Below, piece after piece: positions 6,522 through 11,718 of a DNA stretch of 11,718 nt. The translations under genes were made by a program, and so were the position numbers. Source of the stretch: Baffinella frigidus (taxonomy: Eukaryota; Cryptophyceae; Cryptomonadales; Baffinellaceae); assembly GCA_026770585.1 (NCBI GenBank), contig MU646482.1:6417-18134 (forward strand). The letters are read 5' to 3'. Position 1 is the stretch's first letter. Each line of letters opens with the position of its first letter. The notes under the pieces were generated by a model. The model saw only the letters and a list, made by a program, of their open reading frames with translations. It made no database searches and was not told where the DNA came from.

Positions 6522-6592
6522 GACAGAGCTGGAAGGTCGTGGTCTGGGGATACTACCCCGTGTAGGATGACCAGAACCCCCAAACGTGGCTG

Positions 6593-6605
6593 TCATCCGG
6601 GAACA
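6593..6605. repeat. solo end of the 2954 foldback family
   Basis: TCATCCGGGAACA matches the reverse complement of 3069-3081, the right terminus of the 2954 element plus one flanking base. The similarity stops soon after, so it may be a fragment. Confidence 0.45.
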
Positions 6606-6612
6606 TGTTTAA

Positions 6613-6725
6613 TTTAAAAGAAAACGGACTAGCAAACCGGATTCTTCCCTAATTAAATTTACTTGGGACCCTAATTAATCTTCTTCCAACTCCTATGAAC
6701 AATTAGGGATCCATTTTCTTTTAAA
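6613..6725. mobile_element. small inverted-repeat element, 113 bp
   Basis: TTTAAAAGAAAACGGA (6613-6628) and the reverse complement of 6710-6725 (TTTAAAAGAAAATGGA) match at 15 of 16 positions. The interior is the 61-bp segment that recurs inverted at 6021-6081. Confidence 0.6.
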
Positions 6726-6786
6726 GTTGGCTTGTCTGAAGCGGCCCGCGAATCGCAGGCGTGTCATGCTAGCAGACGCCCTTCCG

Positions 6787-7181
6787 CGGATGAAAGAAGC
6801 CAAGGCGCTCTTGGCACTTGCGGTAAGCTACTCTAACAGGGTAACGGCCTGAAAATGGGGTAGTTAGGCCTACGGCATTGCCTAGGACCTCCTACCGTAG
6901 GCCGAGACTTTTTGGTCCTAGGACCCCTCAGCCTACGGTAGGAGGTCCTAGGCAATGCCGTATGCCTAACTACCCCATTTTCAGGCCGTTAGCCTATGAA
7001 CTCCAGGCCAGAAAACGCACCAGCATGAAATGTGTTGTAGCGCCACTCGGGACACTGCGAAGAAACATGCTTAAGTTAATTATTGGAGGGCGTCCCTCGG
7101 ATGAAAGAGGCCAAGGCGCTCTTAGCACACGCGGTAAGCCATTTGAGGCCATAAAACGCACGGGGTTTAAATGTGCTGTAG
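6787..7181. repeat. duplicated module, copy 1 interrupted by a hairpin element
   Basis: Block A (starts CGGATGAAAGARGCCAAGG, ends GCGGTAAGC, 42 bp) occurs at 6787-6828 and 7098-7139 with 4 differences. Block B (AGGCCAKAAAACGCAC... to TGTAG, 36 bp) occurs at 7005-7040 and 7146-7181, with a third copy at about 7408-7443. In the second copy A and B are 6 bp apart. In the first they are 176 bp apart, because the 150-bp hairpin 6842-6991 lies between them. A 142-residue plus-strand frame (6878-7306) runs through both blocks and the hairpin and is probably not a gene. Confidence 0.75.
6842..6991. mobile_element. near-perfect hairpin element, 150 bp, 61-bp arms
   Basis: Bases 6842-6902 pair with 6931-6991 at 60 of 61 positions; the single mismatch is GGCCTAC versus GTATGCC. 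The 28-base loop contains a further perfect 12-bp palindrome, GGTCCTAGGACC (6914-6925). Each arm carries the odd palindrome CCTACSGTAGG at its inner end. The near-identity of the arms implies recent origin or active arm homogenisation. No coding capacity, and no clear target duplication. Confidence 0.85.
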
Positions 7182-7660
7182 TGTCACGACCTTTTGCACA
7201 TCAACCAAGAATCGGCTGGGATATCCACGCGGCCCTCACAACTTGGGCAAATCGAAAAAATAAAAAAACACCACTCGCCACGCCAGAGTGTTGTGCAGGG
7301 GGTTGATTTGTTAAAACAGTGTCAGGACGCGGTTGTTGACTTTTGAAAACCACTACTTTGAAGTGGAATTGACTTTTGGCGACCCCTGCGAAGACTCTGG
7401 CGTGGTGACGCCAGAAAAGGCACTGTTTTGAAATGTGTCGTAGCCACGCAAGAGTGTAAGACTGACCTTGGAAAACAAGTCAGTTCACACGGAATTTGTA
7501 TCAACTTTCCGAAATTTCGATTTTTCTCGGCGGAGAATGTTGACTTATGAACTTTTCAAAATAGCCAGATCTGGCTATTTCTCCTGCAGGCCACTCTGCC
7601 CTACACTCTTGCGTGGAGTGTCACGACCTTTTGCATATCAACCGCGAATCGGTTGGGATA
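7180..7660. repeat. 44-bp direct repeat pair
   Basis: AGTGTCACGACCTTTTGCAY... through GAATCGGYTGGGATA occurs at 7180-7223 and 7617-7660 with 4 differences, spacing 437 bp. GGGATATCCACG from copy 1 recurs again at about 7739. Together with the A/B blocks this shows 6.8-7.8 kb is built from repeated pieces. Bases 7224-7550 hold no recognisable gene. Confidence 0.7.
7559..7580. repeat. 22-bp perfect palindrome
   Basis: Centred on AGATCT, with arms AAATAGCCAGA and TCTGGCTATTT. It falls between the two members of the 44-bp direct repeat. Confidence 0.8.
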
Positions 7661-7777
7661 GCACTTAGTTCGAGCCCTCTCTGGACGCTTTAAGTTTACG
7701 GCCCGACGTCATAAGTTCAATAAAAGTCTCTTCCCTTTTGGGATATCCACGTGTGCACACGCGGTAGAGCGCTGTCG

Positions 7778-7815
7778 ACTTTTGAGAAATTTAGTACCAC
7801 GAATTTCTCAAAAGT
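7778..7815. repeat. 14-bp-arm hairpin
   Basis: ACTTTTGAGAAATT (7778-7791) pairs perfectly with AATTTCTCAAAAGT (7802-7815) over a 10-base loop containing GTACCAC. A perfect GTGTGCACAC palindrome lies just upstream (7751-7760). The rest of 7816-8040 shows no gene. Confidence 0.8.
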
Positions 7816-8103
7816 GGACGAAATGGCTCCATTTCCCCCATTTTGCCATTTTTCGGTGGCCAACTTCTCTGCACAGCGCTCTAACCACGCCAGATCATCA
7901 GTGGGAATTTTGTAACGCCACGTTTCGCATCACACGCGCCTCGCGGCCCCACACTGTCAAAAGTTGACAAACCTGGCACTCAACTATCGACTTTTGGCAT
8001 GGTGGGGCAGATCCGAGACGGGATGAGAGGCAAGGGCGCCACCGAATCGCAGAGCCTCGTCGTACAGGTTATGAGCCCTACTACCCGGGAGGGCTCAACC
8101 TCG

Positions 8104-8296
8104 AATGGCTCCAACAACGCACTCCTCCGGTGCAGCCATCTATTAACAAAGTCATTTTTCACCTCCAATTATCTCCAAAAGTGGATGAGTATGGTACAAA
8201 TTTAAAAACTGAGTGTTGGCGTTTTTAAAGGAACAACCCTCCCGCGTAGTACCTCTCCTGCTACGGGGGAGGGCTAGTTGTTTTTTTGGAGCCATT
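8104..8296. mobile_element. foldback element, about 193 bp
   Basis: AATGGCTCCAACAAC (8104) pairs with GTTGTTTTTTTGGAGCCATT (8277-8296) with a T-run insertion. Inside are two further hairpins: TTTAAAAAC/GTTTTTAAA (8201-8229) and CCTCCC-GCGTAG/CTACGGGGGAGGG (about 8238-8273). GGTACAAATTT lies at 8193. Confidence 0.55.
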
Positions 8297-8308
8297 TCCA
8301 ACCATATC

Positions 8309-8328
8309 CTGCGGTTACCTGCGGTTAC
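8309..8328. repeat. 10-bp tandem TGCGGTTACC
   Basis: Two exact adjacent copies of the 10-mer. Too short to interpret. Confidence 0.6.
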
Positions 8329-8532
8329 CGTCAAAGTCAATTATTTGTGGGCATTTCCGGCAACTTTTGCCGATTTCAAGGGAAAATAATAGAAGGACGC
8401 AGGGCGTAAAATGACATGTAGCTCTCCCGCGTAGTGGGATCCCCATAAATCTCCTGTGGATCATCTTTTGACGCTTTTTGTACCGCATTTAGGGGTCAAG
8501 GGGGTGGGGGTTACGATTTCATCACGATCCAT

Positions 8533-8681
8533 AATAGAATTAATCTCGGAACTGTCCTTCAAAACGATTTTTGGTACAAATTCAGATATTTTAAAGCCCT
8601 AAAAGTACGAATATTTTAAAACCCTAAACATTCTTGGTACAAATCTTCTTTTAGAAGGACATTCCTGAGATTAATTCTATT
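8533..8681. mobile_element. foldback element, 149 bp (AATAGAATTAATCTC ends)
   Basis: AATAGAATTAATCTCGGAAC (8533) pairs with the arm ending GAGATTAATTCTATT (8681) through GTCCTTC/GAAGGAC, with GGTACAAAT strings in both inner regions (8573 and 8636). The loop is a direct repeat of about 30 bp, GTACRAAT...ATATTTTAAARCCCTAAA, twice, so each loop unit ends in a telomere-like CCCTAAA. Confidence 0.75.
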
Positions 8682-8783
8682 TGGTGCTGGGACTAGATTC
8701 AGGAGATCGAATCGCAGAGCCTCGTCGTACAGGTTGTGAGCCCTCCGCTGGTTGTTCCTAGCTCGGCCTCAGTTGGATTTCCT

Positions 8784-8882
8784 GACTATTCTTAAGTTGA
8801 CATCAAAGGTGTGCGGTACAAATCCATCAACTTCGGGGCGGAAAAGAGCCCGGGCTCACGAAAGTGGTGAGACTAAACCGCT
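8784..8882 (+). repeat. dispersed 100-bp repeat, copy 4
   Basis: GACTATTCTTAAGTTGACAT, GTGCGGTACAAATCCATCAA, CTTCGGGGCGGAAAAGAGCC, CGGGCTCACG and GTGGTGAGACTAAAC follow the order of the other copies. A plus-strand frame (8752-9090) reads through it and shows no known domain. Confidence 0.75.
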
Positions 8883-9060
8883 GCCGAGCGAGGACGGGAC
8901 ACAAATTTTAAAACTTCCCCCTGAATCCTTCAGGAAATGGACTTTTAAAAAGAAAAAGCCGAGGTCGATTTTCGACCTTAGCGTTTGTTTTCGTGCCAAA
9001 CTCTCCTCGGATCGCCATAAGTACCCTGTGGATCATCTTTTGACACTTGTTTTACCGCGT

Positions 9061-9215
9061 TTAGGGGCAACTCTATATTGGGATCCATAGCAATCTCGGG
9101 GGAGGCGACACGAGACAAGAAGATGTCGAAAGGTCACCGACCCAGAGTCGTATATCACCAAGTATACAACGTATACTAAGATTAGGGGCAACTCTATATT
9201 GGGATCCATAGCAAT
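9061..9215. repeat. 34-bp exact direct repeat
   Basis: The 34 bases starting TTAGGGGCAACTCTATATTG and ending CCATAGCAAT occur identically at 9061-9094 and 9182-9215. The 87-bp spacer contains AGTATAC-AAC-GTATACT (9161-9177). Exact identity suggests a recent local duplication. Confidence 0.85.
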
Positions 9216-9340
9216 GGATAATAGTTGTACCTCGTTTAGATGGACCGTTCCCCGAAGTTCACGGTGGCTGCTAAGGGGGTAGGGCCACACAGCGGACTTC
9301 GAAGGGATTTTGAATAACCCCTAAGCGACAAGACCCAGGA

Positions 9341-9364
9341 CCCTACGGTAGGCAAACCGTAGGG
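9341..9364. repeat. 9-bp-arm hairpin with CCTACGGTAGG
   Basis: CCCTACGGT (9341-9349) pairs with ACCGTAGGG (9356-9364). It contains the same 11-mer found in the 6842-6991 hairpin and at 9870. Confidence 0.75.
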
Positions 9365-9400
9365 GAATAGGGGGGTTCCTACAGATAAGGTAACGGAGAC

Positions 9401-9419
9401 TCGGGCACTGAGTGCCCGA
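9401..9419. repeat. 8-bp-arm hairpin
   Basis: TCGGGCAC-TGA-GTGCCCGA followed by AAAA. It resembles a bacterial intrinsic terminator in shape, but no gene precedes it and the context is eukaryotic. Bases 9216-9340 and 9420-9520 hold nothing recognisable. Confidence 0.6.
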
Positions 9420-9530
9420 AAATCTCTTCGTAGCCCGATGTGTGGAGGGGATAGGGGCTGATTGCGAAGCAATGGAGCAGGTGAGAACGCTCAGGAAAGT
9501 CTTCGAGCCGGTTTGCGCCGACGAACCCAG

Positions 9531-9636
9531 GTTTCACCTAACCTCTAACCCCAAACAAAGGGTTTGCAAAAACTTCGGGTTTCGTGTTTGGGGTTTGGGG
9601 GTAGGTGAAACTCGTGTGCAAAACACGAAACCCGAA
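9531..9636. repeat. two overlapping inverted repeats (alternative folds)
   Basis: Bases 9531-9557 pair with 9585-9611 (GTTTCACCTA/TAGGTGAAAC and CCCCAAACA/TGTTTGGGG). Bases 9574-9589 pair perfectly with 9621-9636 (TTCGGGTTTCGTGTTT). The two share 9585-9589, so they cannot both form fully. The sequences are themselves GGGTTT-type heptamer derivatives. Confidence 0.75.
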
Positions 9637-9739
9637 ACCGGAAAGACAGATCGCCCCTCCCCTAACCCGAAAACCCGAAAACCTAAAACCCCGAATCCGA
9701 AACCCAAATACTGCTCGCCCCTCCCATAAATCCTAAACC

Positions 9740-9771
<32 letters not shown>

Positions 9772-9782
9772 ACCTTCAACCT

Positions 9783-9820
<38 letters not shown>

Positions 9821-9840
9821 ACCCGAAACCCTAAACCCAA
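9634..9840. repeat. heptamer array, mainly CCCTCAA
   Basis: Degenerate CCCGAAA/CCTAAAA units (9634-9710) lead into about twelve CCCTCAA units with occasional CCTTCAA (9738-9822), then CCCGAAACCCTAAACCC. All are 7-bp variants of CCCTAAA, C-rich on the plus strand. Confidence 0.9.
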
Positions 9841-9862
9841 ACCACTGCCCCCCCTCTAGGCC

Positions 9863-9892
9863 CCTACGGCCTACCGTAGGCAATACCGTAGG
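9863..9892. repeat. CCTACCGTAGG palindrome cluster
   Basis: CTACGG, CCTACCGTAGG (9870-9880) and ATACCGTAGGC follow each other, echoing the inner arms of the 6842-6991 hairpin (GGCAATGCCGTA and GGCAATACCGTA). Probably a rearranged fragment of that element. Confidence 0.55.
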
Positions 9893-9977
9893 CTTACCTA
9901 CCCAGGTTTGAGCCCGTTACCCTATCAACATGTGGTGAACCGCGTAGAGACCACCTGGACCCCTCAGACGCCGAGTG

Positions 9978-10047
9978 CGCTAAACGCTAAACGCTAAACG
10001 CTAAACGCCAAACGCTGAAGGCTCAACGCCAAACGCTAAACGCCAAA
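9978..10047. repeat. CGCTAAA/CGCCAAA heptamer array
   Basis: Four CGCTAAA units (9978-10005), a CGCCAAA and a CGCTGAA, a short break, then CGCCAAA-CGCTAAA-CGCCAAA (10027-10047). CGCTAAA differs from the telomere heptamer at one position. Confidence 0.9.
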
Positions 10048-10076
10048 TCCTAAAGCTTGAGCCCTAATCATGCAAA

Positions 10077-10235
10077 AGGTCTTCACGCGTGGGCACCTTG
10101 AGGTGCTTACGCGTAGGCACCTTGCACCCTCTCAAAGGATTTTGAAAGAATTTTCAGTGCAGTCAAGTGGAGTCACGTCCGAAAGGAGCTTACGCGTGAG
10201 CTCCTTTTCAGGGCTGGAAAGGTGCTCACGCGTGA
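10077..10235. repeat. four ACGCGT-centred palindromes
   Basis: Palindromes lie at 10077-10098, 10101-10122, 10182-10207 and around 10226-10235, all centred on ACGCGT. The second (AGGTGCTTACG/CGTAGGCACCT) and third (arms AAAGGAGCTTACG and CGTGAGCTCCTTT) are palindromic except for one G-T type position. The first pairs only at its core and outer AGGT/ACCT. The fourth keeps only TCACGCGTGA. ACGCGT is also the yeast MCB element, but no promoter is evident here. Confidence 0.75.
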
Positions 10236-10368
10236 CGACTTGTGGCATTACTAACCCCTACACCCTGCACCACGCAGAGACCACCTGGACCCCTCAGACT
10301 CAGAGTGCGCGCTCGTGGAAGACATCGAAACGCCCAACGCTAAACGCTAAGTAACTGACTAAACATTC

Positions 10369-10448
10369 AACCAACCAACCAACCAACCAACCAACCAACC
10401 AACCAACCAACCAACCAACCAACCAACCAACCAACCAACCAACCAACC
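10369..10448. repeat. (AACC)20 microsatellite
   Basis: Twenty perfect AACC units, bordered by degenerate ATTC and AACT/AACTGACT strings. The flanks GTAACTGACTAA and CTAACTGACTGC are similar to each other. Confidence 0.95.
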
Positions 10449-10683
10449 AACTAACTGACTGCTAACGAACTCAACCCTAAGCCCCAACCCCTACACCCTG
10501 CACCACGCAGAGACCACCTGGACCCCTCAGATGCCGAGTGCGCGCTCGCGGAAGACATCCAGATGGAGTTTATCAACCGAAACTCCGGGGGTGGCGTTAC
10601 CACCAAGGTCGTTCACCCCTAAAATGGGGTTCAGGGTTGAGGGCAGCACTAAGGTCGTCTCAAAAAGGAGGGGCGCGCAGTGT

Positions 10684-10732
10684 TTTGGCGTTTGGCGTTT
10701 GGCGTTTGGCGTTTGGCGTTTGGCGTTTGGCG
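10684..10732. repeat. (TTTGGCG)7 heptamer array
   Basis: Seven perfect units, the reverse complement of CGCCAAA, so G-rich on the plus strand and opposite to the array at 9978. Plus-strand frames here read alternating Phe-Gly-Val-Trp-Arg-Leu-Ala from the repeat and are not genes. Confidence 0.95.
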
Positions 10733-10900
10733 TCACTACCAAGGTCAACCTCTTGCCCCGCCCTGACCACACGGTGGACTACGAAACTTTCATTGAAAGT
10801 CAACTTGCCTGAAGACAATCAACTTTGAGATTTTTTTGATGTAAATTGGTCACGTCACACCCAGAATTCCTTCTTTAGACGTGATGGTGGTCAATCAAAA

Positions 10901-10953
10901 GTCAACTCAATGGCAGAATCCAGAGAAATCGCTGGATTCCGCCAAAAGTTGAC
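10901..10953. repeat. two-level hairpin with GTCAACT/AGTTGAC ends
   Basis: The inner arms GGCAGAATCCAG (10912-10923) and CTGGATTCCGCC (10932-10943) pair at 11 of 12 positions over an 8-base loop. The outer ends GTCAACT (10901) and AGTTGAC (10953) also pair. Bases 10733-10900 show nothing else recognisable. Confidence 0.75.
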
Positions 10954-11020
10954 GGTGCGGCCAGGGGGATTTGACTTGTGCGATTGCCTCCCCTGAGAAC
11001 TAGCATAGAACCCTGGAAAG

Positions 11021-11052
11021 CTCACCCCTGAAACCTTGGTTTCGGGGTTGAG
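11021..11052. repeat. 15-bp-arm imperfect hairpin
   Basis: CTCACCCCTGAAACC-TT-GGTTTCGGGGTTGAG pairs with about two interruptions. The arm sequence resembles heptamer units. Confidence 0.65.
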
Positions 11053-11091
11053 GGAAGATGCGCAGCTTTCCTCCCATCACCCCCGAACACC

Positions 11092-11290
11092 ACACCCCAC
11101 ACCCCACACCCCAAACCTCAAACCCCGAACCCCAAACCCCAAACCCCAAACCCCAAAACCCAAGCCCCAAACCTGAACCCTAAGCCCCAAACCCCAAACC
11201 CCAAACCCCAAACCACAAACCCCAAACAACAAACAACAAACAACAAACCCTTATCCTAAAACCCCAAACCCCAAACCCCAAACCCTTAAT
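11092..11290. repeat. CCCCAAA-type heptamer tract
   Basis: CACACCC, then many CCCCAAA units and ACAACAA units, then CCCCAAA again. C-rich on the plus strand with a mostly 7-bp period. Minus-strand frames through it read Gly/Val/Trp repeats and are artefacts. Confidence 0.85.
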
Positions 11291-11350
11291 CGTCAGGTCG
11301 AGGTGCGCGAATGCCCGCCAAACCACGTCTGCTACACTCACGCAAACGGA

Positions 11351-11609
11351 ACCAGGTTGCGTAACCTTAACCCCCATACCCTACCCTTCTAAGCCCTACC
11401 TTTCCAACCCTACCCACGCCGACGCCACCAGGTTGCTTAACCTTAACCCCCTTCCCCTAATTTCCGACCCCCCAACCCCCAACTGCGAACCCCGACCCCT
11501 TCCTTCCCAATTCCAACCCCCTAACCCCCAATCCCCAAACCCCATACTCCAAACCCTAAACCCTACCCTTCTAAACCCTACCTTTCCAACCCTACCCACG
11601 CCGACACCA
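11351..11609. repeat. duplicated 50-bp and 25-bp blocks in C-rich tract
   Basis: ACCCTACCCTTCTAARCCCT... to CCGACRCCA occurs at 11378-11427 and 11560-11609 with 2 differences. ACCAGGTTGC-TAACCTTAAC occurs at 11351 and 11427 with one difference, and a decayed ACCATTAGGTTGAACC occurs at 11606. The layout suggests a tandem unit of 76-182 bp interrupted by heptamer-like sequence. Confidence 0.7.
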
Positions 11610-11614
11610 TTAGG

Positions 11615-11718
11615 TTGAACCCTAAGCCTAGAAACTCCAAACCCTGAACCCGAAACCCTAAACCCTAAACCCTAAACCCGAAACCCGAAACCCTAAAACC
11701 CAAACCCCAACCCCAAAC
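11615..11718. repeat. CCCTAAA/CCCGAAA array at window end
   Basis: Mixed CCCTAAA, CCCGAAA, CCCTGAA and CCCCAAA units, including three consecutive CCCTAAA, run to the last base. A true chromosome end on this side would be G-rich on the plus strand, so this is interstitial as given. Confidence 0.85.

Larger units (their letters stand above)
6021..6696. mobile_element. 676-bp composite interval bounded by 61-bp inverted repeats
   Basis: Bases 6021-6081 match the reverse complement of 6636-6696 at 59 of 61 positions. The arms begin ATAGGAGTTGGAAGAAGATT and include TAATTAGGG strings. Between them lie another foldback (6111-6270), a CCCTAAA array and copy 3 of the dispersed repeat. Either this is one composite non-autonomous element, or the right arm is a complete small element (6613-6725) and the left arm a truncated inverted copy of it. 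Confidence 0.7.
8043..8744. repeat. 37-bp direct repeats bracketing 628 bp
   Basis: CGAATCGCAGAGCCTCGTCG... to GAGCCCT occurs at 8043-8079 and 8708-8744 with one difference. The bracketed segment contains the foldbacks at 8104 and 8533. No reading frame in the interval is convincing. Confidence 0.75.
8453..9069. repeat. about 46-bp direct repeat pair
   Basis: CCTGTGGATCATCTTTTGAC followed by TACCGCRTTTAGGGG occurs at 8453-8499 and 9024-9069 with scattered differences. The second copy leads into the 34-bp repeat at 9061. Confidence 0.7.
9941..10559 (+). repeat. triplicated module (ACCACCTGGACCCCTCAGA)
   Basis: Copies lie at 9941-9980 (partial, 40 bp), 10253-10326 and 10486-10559. The last two are 74 bp each with 4 differences and a 233-bp offset. 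The first two are followed directly or nearly directly by CGCTAAA heptamers; the third is followed by unrelated sequence. A plus-strand frame over copy 2 (10070-10354) is short and unrecognised. The module may be the unit of a larger subtelomere-type repeat. Confidence 0.75.

Noticed and set aside
6878-7306. 142-residue plus-strand gene
   Set aside because: It runs through the right arm of a hairpin element and through duplicated noncoding blocks. No domain is recognisable.
7660-7690. tRNA gene suggested by GTTCGAGCC
   Set aside because: No T-stem or acceptor pairing and no cloverleaf can be built around it.
9401-9419. Intrinsic transcription terminator
   Set aside because: Only AAAA follows the stem, no gene lies upstream, and the context is eukaryotic.
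10369-10448. CRISPR-like array
   Set aside because: Unit is 4 bp with no spacers: a plain microsatellite.
11180-11618. Gly/Trp- or Pro/Asn-rich proteins at the right end
   Set aside because: These frames are translations of CCCCAAA-type heptamers on either strand.
11640-11718. Chromosome end with true telomere
   Set aside because: The right end is C-rich on the plus strand. A terminal telomere on this side would read TTTAGGG. The units are also mixed with CCCGAAA and CCCCAAA.

Overview
This looks like a gene-poor, repeat-saturated stretch of a eukaryotic nuclear genome. The main evidence is several interstitial arrays of the plant/algal-type telomere heptamer CCCTAAA (2242-2276, 6372-6406, 11650s-11680s) and large amounts of degenerate heptamer repeat. 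There are also many short foldback (MITE-like) elements, microsatellites of several kinds, and no bacterial-style gene packing. A chromerid, dinoflagellate or other alga with TTTAGGG telomeres would fit, but no conserved gene is present to fix the lineage.

Layout. Bases 128-811 (minus strand) hold the only convincing coding segment: a signal peptide followed by a Thr-rich, mucin-like region built on a 9-residue PEAT-type repeat. Bases 871-1228 hold a 40-bp inverted repeat around a 37-bp tandem repeat, overlapping a weak possible exon. Bases 1560-2040 show no recognisable gene. Bases 2041-2480 are simple sequence: a (TC)n/(AG)n tract, CCCTAAA repeats, then an abrupt switch to G-rich 7-mers. 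Bases 2480-5044 hold four foldback elements, a nested fifth, one copy of a dispersed 100-bp repeat, a 151-bp-offset duplication and a GC-rich stretch of 0.6 kb with only ambiguous frames. Bases 5067-6991 continue with further foldbacks and two more copies of the dispersed repeat. Their most regular member is a 61-bp-arm hairpin of exactly 150 bp at 6842-6991. Bases 6787-9215 are a patchwork of short direct duplications, more foldbacks and a fourth dispersed-repeat copy. Bases 9340-11718 are dominated by heptamer variants (CCCTCAA, CGCTAAA, CGCCAAA, CCCCAAA, CCCGAAA), a triplicated module, an (AACC)20 microsatellite and four ACGCGT-centred palindromes.

No set of genes here works together as a pathway. 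The interest lies in the DNA architecture. One element is nested in another with an 11-bp target duplication. One duplicated module exists with and without a hairpin insertion. One foldback family keeps its core while its arms diverge. One cluster of palindromes shows apparently compensating arm changes. All element names below are structural descriptions; no database comparison was possible.
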